DNA of 64,000 bases from Rachycentron canadum (lineage: Eukaryota > Chordata > Actinopteri > Carangiformes > Rachycentridae). Position 1 is the stretch's first letter, and each line of letters begins with the position of its first letter. Where the stretch lies: NCBI GenBank assembly GCA_038496675.1, contig CM076651.1:14034613-14098612 (forward strand), read 5' to 3'. Under the pieces are notes generated by a model, which worked only from the letters and a program-made list of their open reading frames with translations, did not search any database and was not told the origin of the DNA. Of the stretch, positions 44,905 to 57,600 are shown one piece after another. The position numbers were made by a program, and so were the translations under genes.

Positions 44905-45873
44905 TCAAGGATGGTGACTGGGTTGGGCTGGGGAGATGGCGGTGGGGTTGAGCGGGGAGTTGTCTGGCAGGCCATGGAGCACCTCTGTGAGCTGGCTGAC
45001 CAGAGACTCATCCATGTTTAGCTCCATAGTTATGGCACTGCTGCCGTTGAAGTCAAGGTTGTCCCCGCTGCACAGTTTGCTTTCTTCACACAGGGACGCC
45101 TGGCTGGTCGTGCGCTTCTCCTCAAGATCACTAAAGTAAGCAGTTAAGCAGTAAGCAAGCAATATTATCATGAGACGTGAAAATACTAAATACAATCTGA
45201 TTACATTTTCTCTTTTCTTTTTTTTCAAAAAGCAGCCTTCTGTCTGCCAACATGCCAGCAGAAATACATAATATTAGAACTACAATTATATTGATAATCT
45301 GCATCTTTTAGTCTTTTTTTTGGAGCAAAAGTGTTTTTAAAAAAATTATAGGTCCACGGTCACAATGTGGTAATTAGCTTTTCTTGGTCTTACATCACTA
45401 AATTGAATTTCATAGGTTTTAGGCAATTTTCACAGTTTTCGAATGTTTTATAGGCAAAATGATTCTTAGACTGAGTGAAAAAATAATGAGTAGAGTAGTT
45501 ATCTCTTGTAGATATACATATTGTATTACACAATTGTTATACCAAACATTACAAGCAAAGCAGTAGGTGAGTAAGGCATGGGCAGGGAATAATGGGGTTG
45601 GGGATAACAAATCACAGAGCATACCTTTCTAGAGATCTGCATAACAGTGGCAGGCATTTGGGAAAAGAGGGACAGTGAAAGGAACACAAAGGGTTAGGAA
45701 AGCCAAACAGTGCTGAGGGAATAAGGGCTGTGTCAGGAGTTAGAATTTAAGGGATCTATAGAAACATTATGTGACACTCAAAGAAGTGATGTGCACAAAC
45801 CTGTACTCTCCAAATGTCTCATCTTTCATGGGCCGCGCCTCTGAGTCCATTGGGCCCTCTTCTTTATCTTTCA
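44905..45873 (-). CDS. l1cam: l1cam exons 26-28: cytoplasmic tail
   Basis: Exons are 45801-45873, the microexon 45625-45636 and 44905-45130. The membrane-proximal part (VKDKEEGPMDSEARPMKDET) is conserved. FGEYRSLE (residues 1189-1196) supplies the YRSL tyrosine sorting signal for AP-2; Arg, Ser, Leu and Glu come with the microexon. From residue 1203 the tail diverges: where mammals have NEDGSFIGQY, this protein reads NMDESLVSQL (residues 1235-1244). The end is SPAQPSHHP, not NPAVALE. Confidence 0.93.
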
Positions 45874-48800
45874 CTGAGAAGGAGAGAGATTATCGGCTTT
45901 CATTATCAGTAAGATCTCAACCATGTCTCTCTCTAAGCCACTGTCTCAGACATTGATAATGACATTCTGTCAGACAGCGAGATAACATCAAGTTTATGTA
46001 CGTGGAACAAAAATATTCTCCCTATCTGCAGACAATCTAATTGATGTTGTTTATAGTTTGATGTTTGGCTTAATTTCTTGTCAGACTTTCAGCTTAAGAA
46101 GTACCATTATGAATATTACATTTAACTTTTAAAAATATTCAAATAACTAGTTACTCGAAGTATAATGCCAGTGGGTATGGTCAGATTTATTATTCCATTA
46201 CTTCTTGGTCTTATCTTTAGCAGTCAGCCACTTGTTTTTCTCCTCATATGGAAAGGGCTGGAAGGTCTCCTCTCTGACCAGTCAGACGCTGGCCTGCAGG
46301 TCACAGTTACTCTTATAGTTTGTGATCATTATTTCACGTTTTTTTTTGGTGGAGTTTCTTCCCTACTATCAAAGTAAAGAGGTTTGAGCTTAAAGGTCTG
46401 TTTCACTACATGTTTGATGTGAAGACTGCAAGGGAGAAAGTCTGCAAAATTAAATCGGCCATTTATTTGGAGTTGATGCCACTATAAGAGTTACAAAGAG
46501 AGGGGAGCAGTTTGGGGAGCACTTTAAACTTGGCGTAATCTTATTTTAATGTCTTCTTTCCAGTCAGATAATCTTATTTACTGTGGTGCACTCTTGCAAC
46601 CACTTGGCTTTTCTTCTATTGCAGTGTCATTTTCATTATCAGGCAGTTTTACAGCTCCAGACTAGTAGTGTTATCCACAAAGTGTCTCAGTTGTGTAATA
46701 TTATATTGCTCTTACACACAGTTGTTGAAGGAGAAATACATACAGCAAATTTTACAAAACATTCGCTCTAGGCCTCAGTGATTCATCAACACCAAACAAA
46801 TTCTTTGAAACAGTTCCACATCTGTACTGATGAATACATAACACTTATCATTGAGGGCGGTACTTGCCTGAGTATTTTCCCCCTTTACTTCTCTTGATGA
46901 AGCAGAGGATGAGTAGTATCAGCAGCAGCAACACAATGGCGCTCACAACACCAATGAACCAGCCCTGAGTTGCAAAGCTCGGCTGCACCACTGTCACTCC
47001 TTCAGAGGGAAAACAAGAGAGGGGAGTGGAAACAGAAGAGAGTGAGTTTCTTCTGATGGGGAAACAGGATGAAAGTACAAGGGGTGTGAAAAGGATGAAA
47101 AGGGAAGGAGAAACAAGATAAAAGAGGGCGCTGAGTGTAGAGCAAAAGAGACAAAGCAATATGCTCTCTGACAGGATGACATTTCACCAGGGAACCAAAG
47201 AATACAGCAAAATACCACAAACAAACACAAGTAATGGATCATTTCATATGGCTAACCAAGCTCTCTTTTCACAGGAGTCTTTGAAAGCACTTCACAGGCA
47301 GTGCAGGGAACTGCAAGAAACTCTCTGTAGGATCGGGCTTTAGAGAGAGAGAGAATGATGAAAGAAAAGAGGATGAATGAAGGCAGAATGCTCATAGTAC
47401 CTGTTCCTTCTGTCTCAATGTCAGTCTCAAAGAAGGTGATGTTGCTGTAGGTAAAGCGTAGATGATAATGAGAGCCAGGAGTCAAACCCTGGAGCTGGTA
47501 GAAAGACTGAGAGGAGTTCACCTTCTCCGACTTCTTCCATTTACTGCCATCTGCAGAAGGACAACATTAATCATTGCTTTTATTTTATTTTTATTTTTTT
47601 TGTTGCTCAGGAGCAACAAATTCCTGATCAATTCCGTATGCACATATTTGAGTAGAGATTATACCATTCTTCTTGAGGTAGTGGATCTGGAAGCTAACAT
47701 TCCTATGTCTCTTTTTGGCCACCCAGCTGAGGTTTACTGCGTTTTCCCCCACAGACAGATTGATGTAGGCAGGAGGCGCTGAAATGCATTCAAACAGAGG
47801 AATTAACTTCATCATCTAATACAATCTGGTCCTGTTGTGTCAGGTTTTTTTGACTATGAAGAATGTGGCTTTTACCCCCGTCCAGTGTGGTGGCACCCTC
47901 CCTCATGATGGGCTCTCCATCCCCAGCAGCAGTGCGCCCCCTCAGGTAGAAGCGGTAGTGGCTGTGACGGTCCAGGCCCTTCAGGGTGAGGTGGCTGACT
48001 GTAGGATCATCTATTGTCTCTACCTGCATGGGGCTGTCATCACTCTCCACAACTGTCCACAACAAAACCAAAAAAAACATTCAATCACTACTTGGTCTTC
48101 AACACATCTGTTCATTATGGGTGACACATTGTTCTGGGTGACATGTGACTGACTGATGTGTATCATTAAGGGGTTAGGCTTTTGACATTTTCCTGGTATT
48201 ATTGATTTAACTGGAAATATATTGGTGGTGTTTGTACTACTGGTTGTTCGTAATGATGTCTTTAATGCCACATAACTCTCATCTCATCAAACAAAGGAAT
48301 CCACTGTATGTGCACTAGATGGAAAAGGAAATAAATTGTGAACAATGCTCACTCCGTTGGTATTGCAGAAGATAGCCAGTGAGGATTCCATTGGGTTGGC
48401 CAGGAGGCATCCAGTAGAGGGTCATTTCTGTCTCTGATGGGCTGTCCAAATTCAGGAATACGGGTGGACCAGGAACTAGCAGCAACAAAATGCACTTGAT
48501 TTAACAGGCATTATTATACCTCATCAAACGATCCGCTGTCACCTTTTTCCCCTAATCCTAGCCTGCTCAATAACATTAACCCATACGTCAATTTCACCCT
48601 ACTTCACTCCAGTGCCCTCCATTCAACGTCATTTACTCTGTTATGATGCCCTATCATCCCTCTCTTCTTCCAATGTGGTTCAATCCATGTCTGGCCCTCT
48701 GTAATTGAACCTCTTCACCCACTTTATCTATTACCTCCCCCCAGGTCATGCTTGTCGCCACTCCCTTCTCCACCCCTGGTTTGCCCCTCTCTTTCTGATT

Positions 48801-51563
48801 CTTACCTCCCTCGTGAGTCTTGAAGGACAGCATCTCAGAGGCAGGTCCCTCTCCCTTGCTGTTGAATACTGTGACAGCCAAGGTATAGTGGGAGTATGGC
48901 CTGAGATCACTGATCACCTTCTTCTCCTCATTAGCCCCAGTCTCCACCACTATAGTGTTTTCTGACTCCTTGGCTCTTCGGCCTCTGTGATGGCCCCTGG
49001 AGCCAGTTCTGGTCAAGTAGATCTGGAGCAATGAAAAGAAAATTGGTTAGTTTCTGAATTACATCCAAAAAAAAAAAAAAAACACATCCTATTCTTCATG
49101 CAATTAATTCCATGACTGTGTTGAGTGAATTTGTATGGCTTGGACATTGAATGCATCAAAGGCCCAAGAGCATCAGTTAAGCAGTGAGAGTGTGATACAT
49201 TTTGAAGATGAGATCAACTAAAATGAAAAAAGGCTCTATTCATCACAACCTTGAAACTAAACAGAACTCTGAAGCCTCTGCCAAGCCAAGATGTGGCTGC
49301 CCCCTCTATAAACCCAAAATATGTATTATTCATGAGGACAGGGGCTGAATATGTTAGGCCAAACAACAAAGGAGATACAGGATCAGTACCTTGTATCCCA
49401 GCAGGTGTCCTCTGACCGTCTCTCTGTCTACTGCTGCCCAGGTCACTTTGATGGTAGTGCTGTTCATTAGTACAACACCCACATCCATTGGAGCCTCCAA
49501 TGGAACTAGAGACAGACAAGAAGGAGATAGGTGAGAAAGAATACTAAGTAGAAATGTCCCCAGTAAAAGAGGAGCGTACTGCTGAAAATCAGTGTTGAAG
49601 TTGTGCTTTTTAAATTTTTTACCATCTTCTCCTGAGTAGCCAATGACTGGGTCTGGCTCAGGTCCGTCCCCTATCTCATTGACAGTCTGAACTTTGATCT
49701 CAAAGGCAGAGAAGTTGCCAACATCATTGACAATGAATGGAGGTGCCGTTGTGTAGTTGATGTGCCAGTTGGGCCCACTGCCCACCACTCGCCTCCACAG
49801 CACCCTGTACCTGAAGTTAGGGCCATTAAATTTGTGTTTGCCCATTACCTGTAGTGATGGGAACAGCAGCTAATAAGACGCAAACCCTTTTTTAAAATGT
49901 GTTCGATGTTACTTCTGAATATTTAGATAATAGGTGTAGTACCTCCCAGGTGACAACCAGAGTGTCTGGGTCTGTGGACTCACTCCTAACATCTTCAGGG
50001 TTATTGTCTGGAGCTGTGATTAGAACAAACAGTTCATTGTTGTATGCCCATGGTTTTTACTGTGACAATGAAAACTTGCAGTTAAAAAACACTGGCTCTT
50101 GCCTTCAGCAGTGGTGTTGTGGATTTCAGATGGCTTGCTGGGGTTGCTCTTTCCCACTTCATTGATGGCAATGACTCGGAAACGGTAGGACATGTAAGGC
50201 CACAGAGGGAGGCTTGCATGCTCGTTGTCCCCTCTCACTTTCATCAGCTCTTCCCAATGTTTCTCTTTTAAACCTTGGTCCTCAAACTCAACCACATATT
50301 CTGTATGTGAGAGAGTCAAGGTTTCATGGAAAAAGACAAGAGGAACACAGTAAAGAAGAAATAGAAACATAAATAAATACTCAATTGAGCTTTACAAAGT
50401 GATGTTGCAGATAAAATAATAATCCTCTCCAAGTGTTGAAAACAGAGTAGGCTTTCATTATGCCACAGGCAGATAAATAATATGGGTTTGTTGCTCTGAG
50501 AGTTGGAGTTAGACAAAATGAAAAGTTTTTCTATAGTTTATTATATTTCTTTTATTTCCTTATAACACAAAAATGTAATCGGCTTTCTGTATAAAAGAAA
50601 CGTTTACAAAGAATGGGACAGTTGGGCACAAATGTGTAAGAAAGTGAATTTGTATGGTTTGTCTATACTAAACCTAGGACAGGGCTGTTGTGGTCGTCTC
50701 CTGGAGTCCAGTTGAGGGTGACTGCACGGTTCTTAGAATCTGTAATCTGGAGGAGGATAGGAGGGTCTGGACGATCTGGGGGGGACAACAATAACATCAT
50801 AACCACAGCTACCTGCACAGTGCTCCTCTACACTACACAAGTTTTACCAAACGCTGCAAATTTGAAAAAACAAATAAATAAAAATGCACTGGCTCTTGAT
50901 CATATTGTATATGATCAGTGATCTTACCACATAAAGTGAGGGTGCCACTGGCTTCAGCCATGTCCAGCTTTGTGATGACCTGACAGGTGTATACACCCTC
51001 ATCATTTGGTTCCACATTAGCTATTATCAGGTCTGGTCCTTCAAATGTGTATCTGTGGAAGATACAGACATTGCTGTTTTTGCCATCTTCATTTTCTTTT
51101 TATTTAAGACCACCTCCCTGGTTATTATTATCTGTACCTCATCATCTCATCCAAACACATTATTTTATTTGTTTGTCTATGAAACTGGGACAATATAGAT
51201 AAAAATGGTTTATTAAAATTAAAGCACGACAGCTACAATTAATAAACAAATAGACAAAGCAACAAAAATAATAATCATTTCAATCATTTCTAACTATCTA
51301 ATTATGCCCATTATTGTCAGTTCTCCAATGTAAAGAACATAGTCTTACTTTTGATCACTGTGGGACTCAAACAGCTTCTGATTGTTCTTTCTCCATTGAA
51401 TTAGCGGAAAGCCAAGTTTGGGGTCAACCTGGGCCAGACAGGTAAAGATTGCTGTGTTTCCAGGCTGCACCTTCAGAGCCTGTGGTGGTGACAGGATCAC
51501 TGTCCGGTCTGTAGGGCAAAGCAAGGAGACATATGATACTGAGTTATGCTGTACAAAGCGTGT

Positions 51564-51621
<58 letters not shown>

Positions 51622-54600
51622 TACTTAGCACTTCCAGCTCTGCAATGACCGACAAGTTGGTGTTCTGCACAGAGCAGGTGTAGTATCCTTCATCGTCATG
51701 GGTGACATTAGAGATCTCTAGTCCCCCGTTGGTGAGTAGGTTAACTCTGGGATCTGCCAGAAGGGAGGAGGTGCTGCCACTTTCCCTGGAGAAGACACAC
51801 ACATTAGAAACATAGACAATCAGAGTAAGAAGTAAGCCCTTTTAGCTACTCCAGTGGCTGATGAATTCATTTTTTGTCACTTTTACCAAGAAGAACAAAG
51901 CCTGGTTGTATAATTGCCATGCTGATACAATTGACAGTCACAGTCCAGATGCAACAGCATTTGGTTGTTAATTTATGCATATGAAGAGCTACCTACGCAA
52001 TGTCACCAGTGTAAAAATTGTTAACATGAAAATCTGCACAAACTTGAATACAATACAATACAAAGCAATAGTTATCCACCTTACCATATAACTTTAGGTT
52101 TAGGAGAACCAAAGGTCTCACACTCCAGTGAAGCCTTCTGACCCTCTGTAAATGTGTACATGTTCCTGTCCTCGGTAAGAATCTGTGGAGGAAGCTCTGA
52201 AAAATGCACAGAAAAAGAGAAATGAGACACACACAGAGTTGCATACATAGAAAGCTGACAAGTGACAAATACAAAACAAATACTCACCAATAACATACAC
52301 GTTGGTGTTGGTGAGGATGGTTCCATGCTTGTTGGAGGCCTGACACTGGAATATGGCAGTGTCTCCAAAGTTGACATCATTTAAGATTAGAGACCCACTT
52401 GTTGTCAGAGTACGTCTAGAATCCTTAGCAGTTGCTGTAAGAAAGTACACATTCTCAGTACATGCACAGTATCCAAGATTGTTGAGGTATGTGTGTGTAG
52501 GTGGGTATGTGCACTGACCTGAGAGGGGGGTCCCGTTAATGGTCCAGCTGATGGTGGGAGTGGGGATGCCGTCTGCCTGGCAGTCTAGTCTGACTGTCTC
52601 ACCTGGGGCATATAACTGACTGACTGGCTCCTTGGTCCAATAGGGAGCAGCTGCATGAGACAGAATATTTCCCCGCCACAGTCTCAAAAATGACTTGTCA
52701 TTGTTGTTGTGGTTCATAGAGGTAGGTGGTGCACAACAAGTTTAGAAGCAGAATAGAGTATTAAAATTCAGCTAAACAAGCTTTACGAATACACATAAAT
52801 GGAAGTTTTAATTCATAACTCATTTATGGTGTCTTTTTTTTTTGTGTTATAAATCTGTGAAATTCTAAAAACTAACTAAGAAATAACTAATGGAATAAAT
52901 AATAATATAGTGAATTTGTATATTACATACCTTCCACAATCACAGTGTAAGTGTGAGTGATCTTTCCCTGGGAGTTGTTAGCTCTACACTGGTACTCGCC
53001 AGCATCGCTCTCTGAGATATTACTAAAGTGCAGGCGGCGGTCGAACATGTCTCTCATAGTTCGAGATTCAGAGAGCTCGCCATCCTTCCTCAGCCACAAC
53101 ACGTCTGGAGTTGGACTGAAGAAGAGGAGAAAGGGGAAGAGAAGGTTTATCATAAATAGGAAAAAATTAAGAGAAATGAAGACACCTAAAAGAGAGAGGA
53201 CTAACAACAGTTGAGTGATGGCGGCTGCAAGTGAGAGGAAGTTGACATAAAAAGGGCATATAAGAAAAATAAGGACATAAGAGGGCAGGCAAAGAAAGAA
53301 GCAGGCATGAAGAAGGAAACGTAAAAATGAGAAGGCAGCATAAAGAAGATGTTGGTAGGAGACAGGGAAAGACAGAGAACGGAATAAAGAGTATAGGAAG
53401 GTTGGAGGAGGGGAGGGAGATGGATGAGAGACAGGTAAGATTGACTAAAGAAATGGCTGAAGTTTTCTGATTGATGGGAGCTGAAACACATACATATGCA
53501 CACACAGACACTCACAGGCCTTGGACAATGCACTCAAGCTCCAGGGTCTGGCCCCTGAGGGCGTGGTACACGCTGTGGCTTCCAGTAGGTCTCATCATCT
53601 GGGGCCTTTTGTTTCGTACTAGTGAGTTGGCTGGTGAAAGAGAGGTGGAAATACAAAGATGGAGAGAAAGATTCATACATATGTATGGGTAATTGTCAGA
53701 TTGCTGTCCTGCTGACACAGCAGCCACTCTCTTACACACAAACACACACAGATGCAGGGTGTGGTGTCATGCAGAGAAGACTGCAGCCTTTCTAGAGACT
53801 TAACCTTTCTAAAAACACACCATCATACAGGTTTTGTACATACACACAGAGGCCTCATGTAAACATGTGCTCATCTCTTGACCTCTGGTTAGGCCACAGA
53901 TGCTGGCAGCTACATCTCAGTGTGAGCTGAATCTCATTACCACTGGGCGGAGGTGGTGATGAGTGGAGAATCTATTGGACATGATCACTGCTTGGGTCAG
54001 CAAAACATGCTACCACATCGAGATGATTTGACTTTGGTCTAACTATGGGTCCACAGTGGTTCTCAACAAGCAGTCATGCGGACTATTTATCATACTGTGT
54101 GAGCCAATATGATACGCAGAACTATAACAGTATTTTACTATAACTGCTGTACACAGTGGCAGCATTGGCTTTGGGTCAGTTGTTGGATAATTTACCATGA
54201 ATTTTGGTATAGACATCTTCCTGGTAAACAAATCATTCTCATACTGATGATGTTCTTATTTTCCTTGTGACATTGATACAAATAAAAATGTTATTATTTT
54301 AAAAATAATAAAAAATAATTACATTTCTGTCAAAACCACAAATAGTTTTGACAGAAATGTTTCAACAGCTATCCAATGGATTGCCATGAAATTTAGTACA
54401 TGTTAGTTTGTTGCCTTACAGGGCTGCTTAGCCAAAAGATGCATTTAAGGAAGCCAGTTCAGTCAAAAACCATTGGAGCTTAGTTGATCCAGAGTAAAAC
54501 TCACAAGGGGTGACTGTCAGAGTGATCGGTTCTTTTGCGAGAATGGTGCGTGTTGCCAGGTATTGGACATTGCAGGTGTAGTCATCCCTGCTGTCCTCAG

Positions 54601-57600
54601 ATGTCAAATGGGCAAAGTATAGGTTGCCGTCCTTCCCCACCACAACTCGCTTACTAAGCTGGATATGGTGTAGCTCTGGAGAGAGAGAGAGAGCGAGAGA
54701 GAGAGAGGAAGCAGTAAAAAGAAAGGCAGAGAAAATGATGACAGGTAGACACAACCTAAAAAAACGAGGAACAAGGGAGAGATTCAAGAGTTCGACAATG
54801 AAATAAAATGAGTGAGAATAAATGGTGAATGGCGCCATAGAGATATAATAGACTCAGAGAAATAAAAAATTATGAAAAAAGAGACGTTCGTGAACTGGGG
54901 CAGAAATAGATCCTGCTCAACCTCTAAAAGGTACTGAAGATAAATATTTTTAAAATCCATGAATAGAAAAATTGATAGAAGAATATTCTGAAAGAGAAAC
55001 ATTTACATAAGATTGTTTCAGAAATAAATAATCAACTACCTGTCTATGATGTGGTATAAATGGACAACAAAGGGATGAAGACATCTATGTCTAAGTAGCA
55101 GATTTATTGAGGAGACAGGAAGGATATAATGGCAGCAAAGATGGAAAGGTAATGTACTCACTCCAGTCCATCCAGTGAATGATAGGTTCCATTGAGCTCT
55201 GTGGGGGGTTACACTTCAGAACAATGCTGCTTCCCTTTTCCGACCTCACATTAACCTTTTTTTCTTTCTGCTGGGTCGGGGGAACTAAAGGGAGGCAAGC
55301 AAGGAAGAAAATACACACCTGTTAGTCTGCGTAGGTAGACACAGGTGATGTACACAAACATCCATACACACATTTTCTGTGTTCTGTAGGCTTGAGACTT
55401 CCTCAGGCAACACACGTCACAGGTGAACTTGAATCCACAACAAAGGGCACACACAAGAACTATTAGTCATAAATTTTCATGAGAGGAGCTCTGGAAGAGC
55501 ATCTTTAGAGAAGGCGCCAGGTTGTCTTTTGTCTTGCAGGAGCAGAGTGATGTGATTTGTGAGTCATATGTGTTTGCCCCCCCCCTCGCTCCAACCCATT
55601 GTTGATAACCCCACAGGAGCCACTGAAGAGTGCTTCACATGACATCAACTGAAGAGCGTTTCTGGGGAAACGGTTGTCAGGGAAACTGTGGAGGAAGGAG
55701 GTCGCCCAGGAGAAAGCCAGTCACACAGGTGACTACATGCATGTGTGTACCCGAGTATATGATGATTGTGTTATTGCGTGTAATTATGTTCTGGGTGGCA
55801 GGACTCATAGTGTGAGCTTCCATCTGCTAACAAGTGAGCTCTCTATAAAGCAGGGCAAGGAAAAGGTTTATATGCTGGCTGCGCTCACAGCTTTGTAAAT
55901 TGTTGTGGTATTGCTGATAAAACCAACAACACACAGCTCGCTTCTAATCTGCACCTTGAAGGCATTTATGGGAACTCAAGCACTGAAACCAGCATCTATA
56001 AAAGACATGTAACTTCTCTACTGCGCTGCTGTTTGTCTGAAAACATATCAGAGGGTGTTTGATTTGTTTGATATTCTTTGAAAGGGTGTGATTCCTCTCT
56101 GAAGGATAAAAGCCAAATGATTACAGTTCAACAAATACTCGTTAAGCATGATTTAAATTAGATGTAAATTATTACCCATCAAAATTTAATGACGCAGTTT
56201 TAGTTACTGGTCAGTGGTTGCTTTAGGATTAATCAGAGATCAGTATGCTGTTACCGTCAGTGGTGAGTATGGCCTCATTAGAGACGGCAGTCCCCAACTC
56301 GTTGGATGCGTAGCACACATATTTGCCTTGGTACTGCTTCAGGGTGTCCATAGTATAACTGAGGGTGTAGAATGCGAATGAGCCAGTGAGCTCAGAAACC
56401 CTCAGCTCTGGGTCAGTGCCTGGGTCAAACTCCTCTCCATCCTTTGTCCATCGGAAACTTGAGCAAAGGAAGAAAATTTAAAAAAAGAATCCGTAAGACT
56501 AACAGTGTTCAGTGAAAGATCAAAGTCAAAAAATAATATCAATGCCTTTAAGAGCTGTTCTTAAAACAGAAAGATGTCCTTACATGTCACTGCATTTGAG
56601 GACACAAATGAACTGCAGCAAAATTTACACAAGATGCCCCAGTGGGACTAAGCTTGTGCTGTATAATTGCGATATTCATCTTTTCCTTGGCAATCGGAGC
56701 AGTTTTCCACTTCAGAGCAGCTAAGACACTCTGAAAAGATTGCTCGAGGGCTTAATGACATTTATCCCTTGTTGAAATGAGAACTCTGACTGGGAGAAGC
56801 TGTGCTCTCATGTAATACTAATATGTAGATGTCAACCGAACAAGGAGAGGGAAGGTCGCTGTTCTTAGTTGTCTAAAAAGATAACCAGCGGCTCGTCTCC
56901 TCCATGACTAATACGGCATCTTCAGACTTGGACGTATGTTTTTTTTTCTGTTTGTGTGGATGCGTGAGTGCAGACTAACATGGGTGAAGGGTTGCCAGAG
57001 GCTTCACAGCTCATGACGAGGTCTTCAACACTAAAGACGGTGACAGACTCCGGCTGCGTGGTGATCACTGGAGGCCTCTTGACTGCAAAGACCAAAAAAC
57101 AGGTAGCATTTTCATAATATTATCAAGCAGACATATATGCAGTCTAACACACTAAAGGGTTTAAAGACACACACAAACTAAGAATGATGCTGTAGTCTTA
57201 AACCTGCTGCATTCACATGATCTACTTTCATGCTAAGGTAAAAACTCCAACTCTGACGTATACACATATAACACATCACTCCACAAAATCACACATGTCC
57301 CTGTGGATGTCAGTAATGGCCAAGTAAACAGCACAGAATAACTAGAGATACCATTTTTCTTCATTTTCATAGTTTAACAGCTGTCCATAAGTATATTCGG
57401 TCAATATTACTTAAAAAGACTCCCCAGAGAATAAGATTAATGTAGGCCGATGGAAAAGAGTGAGAATAAGAGAGCGGGGAGAGAAAATGGGTTGACATGA
57501 GAGGAAATTGATACAGCATAATGTTGGAGGGAGAGCTCATGTAAAAGAGATATATGGCACAGGCTTCTTGTGAGACTGGGAGACAGGGGAAACGAGGGTA

